A stretch of 64,000 nt of DNA from Allobosea sp. CS1GBMeth4. GTDB taxonomy: Bacteria; Pseudomonadota; Alphaproteobacteria; Rhizobiales; Beijerinckiaceae. Positions 54,154 through 64,000 of the stretch are shown one piece after another. The notes under the pieces were generated by a model, which did not search any database, was not told where the DNA came from, and worked only from the letters and a program-made list of their open reading frames with translations. Each line of letters opens with the position of its first letter. The first letter of the stretch is position 1. Where the stretch lies: positions 62,001-126,000 of the forward strand of contig NZ_FYAS01000025.1 in assembly GCF_900185715.1 (NCBI RefSeq). The letters are read 5' to 3'. The translations under genes were made by a program, and so were the position numbers.

Positions 54154-54444
54154 TCAGCGGAGCTCTATCCGGTCGCCTCGCTGCACGAAAAAAGATGCCG
54201 CTCCATGATCGCGAATATGTCGCGACGCCTGCTTCCTGCAACGCGGATCGATGTTCAATCTCCTCGCAACCCAGCGCCGCCACCCCTCATGAGACAGGGC
54301 TAATTCCTGAGCTTCGGGAAGGCTCATTTCGCAGCGGCTTCGGATCTCCTTGATCAGTTCGATCCAGCCCACATCCGCCTGTAGGCAGCGGTCGAGCAGC
54401 GCGTGGCTCTCGGGATGGCGACCATGATCATCGGGCATCGTCAT
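54154..54444 (-). CDS. Small hypothetical protein (about 96 residues)
   Basis: Not recognised. The protein is basic and cysteine-containing, with a likely helix-turn-helix-like stretch CEMSLPEAQELALSHEGWRR and the end HGAASFFVQRGDRIELR. No signal peptide or membrane span. The start is uncertain (54444, 54438 or 54456); all choices overlap the 3' end of the cupin gene (stop at 54428), which suggests coupling. It might be a real member of the cassette or a chance frame. Confidence 0.5.
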   Translation of the reverse strand: MTMPDDHGRHPESHALLDRCLQADVGWIELIKEIRSRCEMSLPEAQELALSHEGWRRWVARRLNIDPRCRKQASRHIRDHGAASFFVQRGDRIELR

Positions 54445-54892
54445 AAGGCCTGCCATCCTTGTGCAGGAAACGCCCGTCCCTGCTCGGGCTCATCATGTCG
54501 ATGTCGGAGCAGGTGATCAGGTCGTCGGCAGAGCGGCTGCCGACTTCGAGGTAGACCGCGACCTGGTCCGAGCGGTTGATCATGTGATGGCCGTTACCGC
54601 TGTTCTTGGCGAAGGCGGCGCAATCGCCGGCGCGCAGCACGGTCTCGCCCTCGTCCTCGATCAGCACCACCTCGCCCTCGAGCAGGTAGACGAACTCGTC
54701 CTCGTGCGAATGCCAGTGCCGCTGGCTCGACCAGCCGCCCGGCGGCAGCCGCATCAGGTTGACGCCGAAATCGCCGAGGCCGCCGGCCTCGCCGAGGCGC
54801 TTGCGGATGCGCTCGGCGCAAGGAGCATCGAAGGGCTTCGGATAGCCCGAGCCCTGGCGTTCGGGAACAGCGGCAACGTCGACCTTGGGCAT
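54428..54892 (-). CDS. Cupin-domain protein
   Basis: 154-residue single-domain cupin. The metal-binding motif 1 is in QRHWHSHEDEFVYLLEGEVV (two His and a Glu) and motif 2 in GHHMINRSD. Typical small cupins are enzymes of sugar or sulfur metabolism or sensors; no specific role is visible. The ATG at 54892 follows GGAG. It is 40 bases downstream of higA in the same direction and therefore may share the higBA promoter. Confidence 0.8.
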   Translation of the reverse strand: MPKVDVAAVPERQGSGYPKPFDAPCAERIRKRLGEAGGLGDFGVNLMRLPPGGWSSQRHWHSHEDEFVYLLEGEVVLIEDEGETVLRAGDCAAFAKNSGNGHHMINRSDQVAVYLEVGSRSADDLITCSDIDMMSPSRDGRFLHKDGRPYDDAR

Positions 54893-54932
54893 AAGGATGC
54901 TCCGGTACTTGGCACCGCCGCAGAGCAGGTCG

Positions 54933-55235
54933 CTAGACCAGCGCCGCGACGCGCTCCACCTTGATCTCGTCCTCATGGGCGCGGGCTTCGACCAGGTCAT
55001 AGGCCGCCTGCATCCGCAGCATCGTCTCGGCCCGGATGCCGAACGCCTTTTCGAACCGGATCGCCATCTCGGCCGACAAGGCGGCCTTGCCATTGAGGAG
55101 ATTGCTCATCGCCTGCCGCGTCACGCCCAGTTTCTCGGCCGCGACCGTCACGCTCAAACCATAAGGTTCGACGATTTCAGTCCGCAACCACGCTCCGGGA
55201 TGAACGGCGAAGCTCGGATGAAGCTTGATGGCCAT
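54933..55235 (-). CDS. higA: HigA-type antitoxin (Xre family)
   Basis: 100-residue HigA-family antitoxin. The Xre-type helix-turn-helix is at about 28-55, with VAAEKLGVTRQAMSNLLNGK. The N-terminus HPSFAVHPGAWLRTEIVEPY is characteristic of HigA. It neutralises HigB and, with it, represses their promoter. The ATG overlaps the higB stop by one base (TGATG), so toxin and antitoxin are translated together, toxin first, the usual higBA order. Confidence 0.92.
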   Translation of the reverse strand: MAIKLHPSFAVHPGAWLRTEIVEPYGLSVTVAAEKLGVTRQAMSNLLNGKAALSAEMAIRFEKAFGIRAETMLRMQAAYDLVEARAHEDEIKVERVAALV

Positions 55236-55522
55236 CAGTGATAATCCTCCAGATCGATGTCCTCGATCGCGAGAGCCTGATTGACGCGAAACGTCGTGCG
55301 CCAATTCTTCGTCACGATGAGCGACCATTCGCCCGCCCGGTCGCCCGTCATCTGATGAGCCCCGTAGTTCGGCGGGTTCTTGAGCTCCTCGGCAGCATCG
55401 ATCGCAGCCAGATAGGCGAGCATGTTTCGCAGCCGATCGACGAGATTGCCGGGTAGGCCTTTGCCTTTCCCGGTTTCCGCGAACTGTCGAAGCGCTTTGT
55501 GCCTGATGCCCGCGATCTCCAT
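55235..55522 (-). CDS. higB: HigB-type toxin (RelE superfamily)
   Basis: 95-residue RelE/HigB-like mRNase that cleaves translated mRNA at the ribosome. It reads HKALRQFAETGKGKGLPGNL, then GDRAGEWSLIVTKNWRTTFR, the family core with the catalytic-type Arg and Lys. The end is ALAIEDIDLEDYH. A perfect palindrome and a -35-like TTGACG lie just upstream (55547-55570), consistent with autoregulation by HigA. It sits between murD and ftsW in an otherwise essential operon. Confidence 0.92.
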   Translation of the reverse strand: MEIAGIRHKALRQFAETGKGKGLPGNLVDRLRNMLAYLAAIDAAEELKNPPNYGAHQMTGDRAGEWSLIVTKNWRTTFRVNQALAIEDIDLEDYH

Positions 55523-55546
55523 GGGCGGAGATTAACGCGATGCATG

Positions 55547-55570
55547 TCATGCGTCAATTGACGCTTGACA
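55547..55570 (-). promoter_or_regulatory. higBA operator/promoter palindrome
   Basis: GTCA-T-GCGTCAATTGACGC-T-TGAC, a 24-base palindrome with one mismatched pair; the inner 14 bases are perfect. Read leftward it contains TTGACG, and GTTAAT lies 15 bases further, so it overlaps the likely -35 box, 25-48 bases before the higB start. It should be the HigA binding site. Confidence 0.6.
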
Positions 55571-55600
55571 CCCGGCCTCGCTCCTGCGAGGGCCTTGAGT

Positions 55601-57028
55601 CTATTTGCTGGCCGCCTCGAAGCCCGGCAGCGCCTGGACCAGCGCCCGGAAGGCGTCGCCGCGCACCTCGAAATTCGGGAACTGGTCGTAGGACGCGCAG
55701 GCCGGCGAGAGCAGCACAGCGATCTCGCCGGTTCCTTCCTGCGCCAGTGCCGCCTTCGTCGCTGCGGCGACCGCGACGTCGAGCGTGCCGCTGCGCTCGT
55801 AGGCGACGCGGCCGTCAGCCTCGAAGGTCGCGGCGAAGAGGTCGCTCGCCGCGCCGATCAGATAGGCCCGGGCGATGTTGGGGAAATAGCGGCGCAGCGA
55901 CTCGATGCCGCCCTCCTTGGCCTTGCCGCCGAGAATCCAGAAGATCTCGCGGAAGGAGGTCAGCGCCTTCTCGGTCGAATCCGCGTTCGTCGCCTTGGAA
56001 TCGTTGATGAAGACGACGCGGCCGATGCGGCCGAGTTCCTCCATCCGGTGCTTCAGCCCGGGATAGCTCCGGAAGCCCGCGGCGATCTCCGCGTCGGAGA
56101 GGCCGAGCGCGGCGCAGGCGGCGAAGGCAGCCGCGGCATTCTGCGCGTTGTGGCTGCCGCGCAGGGAGCCGATGCCGGCGAGACTGGCGACGACCTTCGG
56201 CTTGCCGTCCCTGACCGCGACGATCCGCGTGTCGAGCTGGCCCGCATTGGCGGTGACGCCCGCGAAGACGCCTTCGTCGAGCGGCTGCTCGCCGCTGATC
56301 CTGACCAGCGGCTTGCCCGAGGCGGCACGCCGGCGCGCCATCTGCTTCGACGGCTCGTCGTCGACCCCGATCACTGCGAGATCCGAGGCGGCGACCAGCC
56401 GCTCCTTGATCGCGCCATAGGCCTCGAAGCTGCCGTGCCGATCGAGATGGTCCGGCGTCAGGTTCATCTGGATGCCGACCGTGGGCTTGATGGAGGGAGC
56501 CAGATCGATCTGGAATGTCGAGCACTCGACGACATGGATGCGGTTCTGAGCCGGCGGCTCCAGCGCCAGCACGGCGGTGCCGATATTGCCGCCCATCTGC
56601 ACGTCGCGCCCGGCGGCCTGCAGCACATGCGCGATCAGCGCCGTCGTGGTCGACTTGCCGTTGGTGCCGGTGATGCAGACCACCGGCGCGGCAGGCGCAA
56701 TCTTCGCCCGTTCGAGGAAGAAGAGTTCGATGTCGCCGATCACCGGGACATTCGCGGCCTTGGCCTTCTCGACCGTCCAGTGCGGTGCGGGATGGGTCAG
56801 CGGCACGCCCGGCGAGAGCACGAAGGCGGCAAAGCCGGGCCAGTCGGCGCCGGCGAGGTCGACGACGTCGAGCCCTTCGGCCGCCGCCTTGTCGCGGCTC
56901 GCGGATTGATCGTCCCAGCAGGCGACTTTGGCACCGCCGGCGATCAGCGCACGCGCCGTCGCCAGCCCCGAGCCGCCGAGGCCGAACAGGGCGAGGGTCT
57001 TGCCGGCGAAGACGGTGATCGGGGTCAT
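55601..57028 (-). CDS. murD: UDP-N-acetylmuramoyl-L-alanine:D-glutamate ligase MurD
   Basis: 475-residue Mur ligase adding D-Glu. N-terminal [20 protein letters not shown] binds UDP; the ATP loop is [10 protein letters not shown] (120-129); central [20 protein letters not shown] and late [17 protein letters not shown] are MurD signatures. The gap to mraY upstream holds a type A repeat. Downstream lies higBA instead of the usual ftsW. Confidence 0.94.
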   Translation of the reverse strand: MTPITVFAGKTLALFGLGGSGLATARALIAGGAKVACWDDQSASRDKAAAEGLDVVDLAGADWPGFAAFVLSPGVPLTHPAPHWTVEKAKAANVPVIGDIELFFLERAKIAPAAPVVCITGTNGKSTTTALIAHVLQAAGRDVQMGGNIGTAVLALEPPAQNRIHVVECSTFQIDLAPSIKPTVGIQMNLTPDHLDRHGSFEAYGAIKERLVAASDLAVIGVDDEPSKQMARRRAASGKPLVRISGEQPLDEGVFAGVTANAGQLDTRIVAVRDGKPKVVASLAGIGSLRGSHNAQNAAAAFAACAALGLSDAEIAAGFRSYPGLKHRMEELGRIGRVVFINDSKATNADSTEKALTSFREIFWILGGKAKEGGIESLRRYFPNIARAYLIGAASDLFAATFEADGRVAYERSGTLDVAVAAATKAALAQEGTGEIAVLLSPACASYDQFPNFEVRGDAFRALVQALPGFEAASK

Positions 57029-57062
57029 GATGTTCTCGCTTTCATGAGCCAGCGCACGCCCT

Positions 57063-57199
57063 CTTTGTCATTCCGGGGCGCGCCGCAGGCGCGAACCCGG
57101 AACCCACGATCAGGTGAGATATCAGAGGCCCAGTCGAAGGCACCTTGCCCGGTCGTGGGTTCCGGGTTCTTCGCTACGCGAAGCCCCGGAATGACAAAG
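57063..57199. repeat. Palindromic repeat, type A, between mraY and murD
   Basis: CTTTGTCATTCCGGGG (57063-57078) pairs exactly with CCCCGGAATGACAAAG (57184-57199). Inner arms AACCCGGAACCCACGA and TCGTGGGTTCCGGGTT also pair. It lies within the dcw operon, in its murD-mraY gap. Confidence 0.85.
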
Positions 57200-57241
57200 G
57201 TGGGTCCGACCAAGAACGATCCGACAGATGTCAATATATCC

Positions 57242-58324
57242 TCAGCGCAGCTTCAGCGTGGCGAGGCCGACCAGCGCCAGCACCACCGAGATGATCCAGA
57301 AGCGGATCACCACCTGCGGCTCGGTCCAGCCCAGCTTCTCGAAATGATGATGGATCGGCGCCATCAGGAAGACGCGCTTGCCGGTGCGCTTGAACACCGC
57401 GACCTGGATGATCACCGAGAGCGCCTCGACCACGAACAGGCCGCCGACGATGGCGAGCACGACCTCGTGCTTGATCGCGACCGCGATGGTGCCGAGCATG
57501 CCGCCCAGGCCGAGCGAGCCGGTGTCGCCCATGAAGATCTGCGCCGGCGGCGCGTTGAACCAGAGGAAGCCGAGCCCCGCCCCCATCATCGCGCCGCAGA
57601 GCACGGCGAGCTCGCCGACGCCCGGGACATGGTGGATCTGCAGGTAGTTGGCGAAGATGGCGTTGCCGGCGAGATAGGCGATGAAGCCGAAGGTGCCGGC
57701 CGCGATCATCACCGGCACGATGGCGAGCCCGTCGAGCCCGTCGGTCAGGTTCACCGAATTGCCGGCACCGACCACGACGAAGGCGGTGACCAGCGGGAAC
57801 AGGAGGCCGAGCGGGATCATCAGCTCCTTCAGGAACGGCATGGCGAAGCCGCTGGCGATCGCGGGCGGGCTGATCCGCATGATCGCGGTGCAGGCCACCA
57901 GCGCGATCGCGACCTCGAGGGCCAGGCGCGCCTTGCTGGAGAAGCCCTTGTGCGATTGCTTCGTCACCTTGAGATAGTCGTCATAGAAGCCGATCGCGCC
58001 ATAGCTCGCGGTGACGCCGAGAACGATCCAGACGTAGGGATTGCGCAGATTGCCCCAGAGCAGCGTCGCGACGAACAGCCCGGTCAGGATCATCAGCCCG
58101 CCCATGGTCGGCGTTCCGCGCTTGGCGAGATGCGATTCCGGCCCGTCGCTGCGGATCGGCTGGCCCTTGCCCTGCTTGATCCTGAGCCAGGAGATCGCCG
58201 CCGGCCCGAAGAAGAAGACGAAGAGCAGCGCGGTCGCGGTCGCTCCGCCGGCTCGGAAGGTGATGTAGCGGAAGACGTTGAGGACCGGGAAGGTCCCCGC
58301 GAACTCGGCAAGCCAGACCAGCAT
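57242..58324 (-). CDS. mraY: Phospho-MurNAc-pentapeptide translocase MraY
   Basis: 360-residue polytopic membrane enzyme making lipid I from UDP-MurNAc-pentapeptide and undecaprenyl phosphate. The catalytic DDY is at 115-117 (GFYDDYLK), with [20 protein letters not shown] and [14 protein letters not shown] as further hallmarks. The start ATG 58324 is 17 bases after murF. The frame stays open into murF, but that part is not coding. Confidence 0.95.
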   Translation of the reverse strand: MLVWLAEFAGTFPVLNVFRYITFRAGGATATALLFVFFFGPAAISWLRIKQGKGQPIRSDGPESHLAKRGTPTMGGLMILTGLFVATLLWGNLRNPYVWIVLGVTASYGAIGFYDDYLKVTKQSHKGFSSKARLALEVAIALVACTAIMRISPPAIASGFAMPFLKELMIPLGLLFPLVTAFVVVGAGNSVNLTDGLDGLAIVPVMIAAGTFGFIAYLAGNAIFANYLQIHHVPGVGELAVLCGAMMGAGLGFLWFNAPPAQIFMGDTGSLGLGGMLGTIAVAIKHEVVLAIVGGLFVVEALSVIIQVAVFKRTGKRVFLMAPIHHHFEKLGWTEPQVVIRFWIISVVLALVGLATLKLR

Positions 58325-58341
58325 CGAAATTCCGTTCCTTG

Positions 58342-59762
<1,421 letters not shown>

Positions 59763-59766
<4 letters not shown>

Positions 59767-61235
59767 CCCCGTCTTCCCCCAGCCAATGCCGCGATCGCCT
59801 CGCGGACCACCTCATGGTCCGAGAACGGCAGCGTCCGATCGCCGATGATCTGGCCGCTTTCATGGCCTTTTCCGGCCACGACCAGCACGTCGCCGGGCTG
59901 CAGCATGGCGACCCCGGCCATGATCGCCTCGCCGCGATCGCCGATCTCCCTGAGGCGGCCCGGCGCCGCCGCCAGCACCTCGGCGCGGATCGCGGCGGGG
60001 TCCTCGCTGCGCGGATTGTCGTCGGTGACGATCGCGATGTCGGCGCCGTCGGCGGCGATCCTGCCCATCAGCGGCCGCTTGCCGCGGTCGCGGTCGCCGC
60101 CGCAGCCGAACACGCAGATCAGCCGGCCGCCGGCATAGAGCCGCAACGCCTTGAGCACCGCGGCGAGCGCATCGGGCTTGTGGGCATAGTCGACCACGAC
60201 GAGCCCGCCCTTGTGCTCGCCGACGCGGTCGAGCCGGCCCGGCACGCCCTTGAGCCCGGCGATCGCCTGGACGCTCGCAGCGGGGTCCTCGCCGGTCGCG
60301 ATCGCGAGCCCGGCGGCCACCAGCGCATTGCCCGCCATGTAGTCCCCGACCATCGGCAGCAGGACCTCGGCTTCAGCGCCGTCGATCTCGACGGTCAGGC
60401 GCTGCGAGAAGCCCTCGCGCGCCAGGTCCAGCAGCCTCAGGCGATCGCCTTGCCTGCCGATGCCGATCACCGGATGACCGCCCGCCTTGGCCGCGGCCTC
60501 GGCCTGGTCGGCATAGGGCTCGTCGCGGTTGATCACCACGGGCGCGCCGGCCGGCAGCAGCTCCCACAGCCGCAGCTTGGCCGACAGATAGTCCTCGACG
60601 CTCGGATGGTAGTCGAGATGGTCGCGGCCGAGATTGAGGAAGGCGCCGGCGGCGAGCCTGACCCCGTCGAGCCGGCGCTGGTCGAGCCCGTGCGACGATG
60701 CTTCCATCGCGAGATGCGTGACGCCGTCCCCGGCCAGCCTGTCGAGCGAAGCATGCAGCGAAAGCGGGTCCGGCGTGGTCAGCGAGCCGTAATCGGCTCC
60801 GGCTTCCGTGACGATGCCGATCGTGCCGACGCTCGCCGCCTTGTGGCCGAGCGCCTTGAAGATCTGGCGCGTGAACTCGGCGACCGAGGATTTCCCGCTG
60901 GTGCCGGTGACGGCGACGACCGTCCCCGGCTGGCGCGGGTGCACGGTCGCGGCGGCCAGCGCCAGCGCGCGGCGCGGATCGGCCACCTCGGCATGCGCGA
61001 CGGCGTCGGGCAGCTCGGCGGGACGCGGCCCGCCGGAGACGATCGCGATCGCGCCGCGCTGCACCGCATCGGCGATGAAGCGGGCACCGTCGGCCCTGGC
61101 CCCCGCGAGCGCGACGAAGGCGTCGCCGGCCGAGACCTTGCGGCTGTCGAAGGCGACGCCACCGACGCGGCGTTCTCTTGCCTCCGGAAACGCACCCGGA
61201 AAGAGCTGGCCGAGGCTGAATCCGGAGTGAGTCAT
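59763..61235 (-). CDS. murE: MurE: meso-diaminopimelate-adding ligase
   Basis: 490-residue Mur ligase. The ATP loop is VTGTSGKSS (109-117), with Ser where many MurE enzymes have Asn and with Ser in place of the usual Thr after GK. DNPR at 406-409 is the signature of meso-diaminopimelate specificity, so the wall is of the Gram-negative type. The Asp/Tyr-rich [17 protein letters not shown] start is normal. A 176-base gap with a repeat separates it from ftsI. Confidence 0.94.
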
Positions 61236-61277
61236 CTGTCCTTCACGATTCTCTGGCGCGCCATGATCGATACTACG

Positions 61278-61383
61278 CCGCCATTCCGGCCGCAGCGAAG
61301 CGGAGCGCCGGAATCCATCCTAGGCAGCGCTCTACGATGGATTCCGGCGCTGCACACCTTCGGTGCTGCCCCGGAATGACGGC
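61278..61383. repeat. Palindromic repeat, type A, between ftsI and murE
   Basis: Left GCCGCCATTCCGG, right CCGGAATGACGGC, with inner arms CGCCGGAATCCATC and GATGGATTCCGGCG. A third copy of type A, located in the ftsI-murE gap of the dcw operon. Confidence 0.8.
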
Positions 61384-61411
61384 GCAAGCTGGATAAAGCA
61401 TCCACCCTGCC

Positions 61412-63196
61412 CTATCGAGACCCCCAGGCGCCGAGCTTGGCCATCAGCGGGAACGGCGCCTGCGGCGGTTCGAAGCGCGGCGCCAGGCCGAGGATCGGCG
61501 CCGCCCGCTCGATCACCTTGCCGGTGGTCACACCGGCATTCCAGGCCGCGGTCGAGTAGCCGCCGCTCTCGGCATAGCCCTTCGGCTCGTCATAGATGGC
61601 GAGGAAGACATAGCGCGGCTTGTCCGACGGCGCGATCGCCGTGAAGGTGGTGAAGTTCTTGTTCTTGGCGTAGCGGCCGTTGATGACCTTCTCGGCCGTG
61701 CCAGTCTTGCCGCCGACGAAATAGCCGGGGATGTCGGCCTTGCGGGCCGAGCCCTTCTCGCCGTTGAGGCGCATGATGAAGCGCATCGCCTCGGAGGTCT
61801 CCGGCTTGATGACGCGCGGCGCGCCCTTCTTCGCCTCCTCCTCCGAGCGTTTCAGGAAGGTCGGCTTGATCAGGTAGCCGCCGTTGACCAGCGCGCCGAC
61901 GGCGGCCAGCGCCTGGATCGGCGCGACGGCGAGGCCGTGGCCGAAGGCGATCGTCGCGGTGTTGATCTCGCCCCAGCGCTGCGGGACGATCGGCGCCGCG
62001 CTCTCCGGCAGCTCGGTCGTCATCCGGTCGAGCTGCATCATCTTCTTCAGGAAGGCCTTGTGGCCCTCGACGCCCACCGAGAGCGCCATCTTGATCGAGC
62101 CCATGTTCGACGAGTGCAGGAACACCTCGGGCACGGTCAGCGTGCGGCCGGTGCCGTGGTATTCCTTGATGACCTGCCGACCGAACCGCATCATGCCGCC
62201 GGCGGTCGAGTAGCTCGAATTGATGTTGGCCTTGCCGGAATCCAGCGCCATCGCGACGGTCAGCGCCTTGAAGGTCGAGCCCATCTCGTAGACGCCGACA
62301 TTCATCCGGTTGATCCGGTCCTTCTCCAGCGCGTCGACCGGGTTGCCGGGGTCGAAATCGGGCAGCGAGACCAGGGCGATCATCTCGCCGGTGTTGACGT
62401 CCATGATGGCGCCGGCCGCCGCGATCGCCCGGTATTTCGCCATGCCCTTCACCAGCTCGTCGCGCAGCAGGTGCTGGACGCGCATGTCGATCGAGAGCTG
62501 GACCGGCTTCAGGTCGGAGGCCTGCACCGCGAAGCCCGCGCCGTTCAGGTCCTGGAGCCCCTGCGAGTCGATGTACTTCTCGATCCCGGCGATGCCGACA
62601 TTGTCGACATTGGCGAAGCCGAGCACATGGGCGGCGACATTGCCGTTCGGGTAGACGCGCTTGTTCTCCGGCACGAAGCCGACCCCGGGGATGCCGAGGC
62701 GGTGGACCTCGGCCTGCTGGCGCGGCGTGATCTCGCGCTTGACCCAGACGAAGCCCTTCTTGGTGCCGAGCTTGTCGCGCAGCTCCTTGGCGTCGAGATC
62801 GGGCAGGACGGCGGTCAGGAGCTCGGTCGCCTCGTCCTTGTCGAGGATGTTGCGCGGCTCGGCGAAGACCGAGACGGTGCGGATGTCGGTGGCGAGCTGG
62901 ATGCCGTTGCGGTCGAGGATGTCGGGACGCGCCGCCGAGATCGCGTTCGACGTCGCCCGCCGCAGGCCGACCTGGTCGCTCGGAAAGGCCCCGAGCATGA
63001 CCAGCCGGCCGACGATCGCGAGGAACAGCCCGCTGAAGCCGAGGATCACCAGCCCGACGCGCGGCTCGCTCTTCTCTCCGCTCATCCGGAAGATGTCGCG
63101 CAGCCATTCGGTGCGCAGGCGCCATCTCGGCTTTACGGCGGCAGCGGGGGCGGCGATCTCGGGAGCCGTGACCGGCGGATTGGCCTCCTGGCTCAT
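61412..63196 (-). CDS. ftsI: Septal transpeptidase FtsI (PBP3)
   Basis: 594-residue class B penicillin-binding protein for septal cross-linking. Membrane anchor at about 47-68. The active site has Ser307-Thr-Phe-Lys (MGSTFKALT), SSN at 362-364 and KTGT at 497-500. The N-terminal 45 residues are cytoplasmic and Ala/Pro-rich. The start overlaps the ftsL stop by four bases. Confidence 0.95.
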   Translation of the reverse strand: MSQEANPPVTAPEIAAPAAAVKPRWRLRTEWLRDIFRMSGEKSEPRVGLVILGFSGLFLAIVGRLVMLGAFPSDQVGLRRATSNAISAARPDILDRNGIQLATDIRTVSVFAEPRNILDKDEATELLTAVLPDLDAKELRDKLGTKKGFVWVKREITPRQQAEVHRLGIPGVGFVPENKRVYPNGNVAAHVLGFANVDNVGIAGIEKYIDSQGLQDLNGAGFAVQASDLKPVQLSIDMRVQHLLRDELVKGMAKYRAIAAAGAIMDVNTGEMIALVSLPDFDPGNPVDALEKDRINRMNVGVYEMGSTFKALTVAMALDSGKANINSSYSTAGGMMRFGRQVIKEYHGTGRTLTVPEVFLHSSNMGSIKMALSVGVEGHKAFLKKMMQLDRMTTELPESAAPIVPQRWGEINTATIAFGHGLAVAPIQALAAVGALVNGGYLIKPTFLKRSEEEAKKGAPRVIKPETSEAMRFIMRLNGEKGSARKADIPGYFVGGKTGTAEKVINGRYAKNKNFTTFTAIAPSDKPRYVFLAIYDEPKGYAESGGYSTAAWNAGVTTGKVIERAAPILGLAPRFEPPQAPFPLMAKLGAWGSR

Positions 63197-63582
63197 GGGC
63201 GGCCTCCCGGCGTGGTCGCGGTGTTGCTCTTGCGGTCCCTCGGCGTCTCGGTCGGCAGGCCGAGACCGAGATCCTCGAGCTTGCGGCCGATCGAGTCGAC
63301 CTTCGGCCCGCGATTGGGGATGTCCGACAGGCGCACGATCTGGGTCGTCGCCAGCGGTTGCAGGTCGAGATGCTTGTCGGCGAGCGCCTGCAGCCGGTCG
63401 GGCCGGTTGAGGAACTGCCATTCGGCCTTCAGCACGGCGATGGCGTCGCGCTCGCGCTGGGCCTTGGCCTTGAGCTTCTGCAGTTGCTCGGCCTGCAGCG
63501 TCGACTCGTATTTGATCGAATAGGCGTAGAGCGCCGAGGAGACCAGCGCGCCGATGGCGATGATGTGCAAGAGCTTGATCAC
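63193..63582 (-). CDS. ftsL: Cell division protein FtsL
   Basis: 129-residue bitopic membrane protein of the FtsQLB/FtsW-FtsI complex. A short N-terminal segment is followed by one transmembrane helix (LLHIIAIGALVSSALYAYSI, about 4-23) and then a coiled-coil (KAKAQRERDAIAVLKAEWQF), as in other FtsL proteins. The sequence is poorly conserved in the family; position between rsmH and ftsI supports the call. Confidence 0.9.
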   Translation of the reverse strand: MIKLLHIIAIGALVSSALYAYSIKYESTLQAEQLQKLKAKAQRERDAIAVLKAEWQFLNRPDRLQALADKHLDLQPLATTQIVRLSDIPNRGPKVDSIGRKLEDLGLGLPTETPRDRKSNTATTPGGRP

Positions 63583-63584
63583 GC

Positions 63585-64000
<416 letters not shown>

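Overview
The window is a GC-rich chromosomal segment from an alphaproteobacterium of the order Hyphomicrobiales (Rhizobiales), most like Bosea or a close relative. This rests on protein similarity as I recognise it, on the division and cell wall (dcw) gene order, on betaine-lipid genes btaA/btaB, and on many palindromic intergenic repeats typical of this order. The species assignment is inference. I see no rRNA, tRNA, CRISPR array, insertion sequence or phage gene.

Left part (1-13 kb): a divergent argP/lysE pair (argP cut by the left edge), a large AsmA-like envelope protein with a charged helical tail, a D-lactate/2-hydroxyacid dehydrogenase, a thioesterase, a potassium channel with a zinc ribbon, the betaine-lipid pair btaA-btaB, msrB and an AidB-type acyl-CoA dehydrogenase.

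Middle part (13-38 kb): the pcrA helicase, a hicAB toxin-antitoxin pair, an HxlR regulator/SDR pair, prmA, aminopeptidase P with two small genes beside it, an araC-azlC-azlD-cysteine synthase-like set, an MFS exporter with a divergent AraC regulator, pepT, ligA, a DUF2189 membrane protein, a three-gene sugar ABC importer without ATPase, a 24-residue membrane peptide, a DEAD-box helicase and a metallo-hydrolase.

Right part (38-64 kb): genes reading leftward as rsmH-ftsL-ftsI-murE-murF-mraY-murD-[higBA, cupin, small ORF]-ftsW-murG-murC-murB-[marR/eamA]-ddl-ftsQ-ftsA-ftsZ-lpxC-bamD-recN. These supply peptidoglycan precursors, divisome proteins, lipid A synthesis and outer-membrane assembly. Two accessory sets interrupt the usual dcw order. 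A CtrA-type site lies upstream of ddl, a higBA operator lies between murD and higB, a MarR operator lies between marR and eamA, and a strong intrinsic terminator follows ftsZ.

Several families of palindromic repeats sit in intergenic gaps throughout. Some lie inside the dcw operon, one is nested in another, and two supply the C-terminal codons of genes (murC and an AraC regulator).
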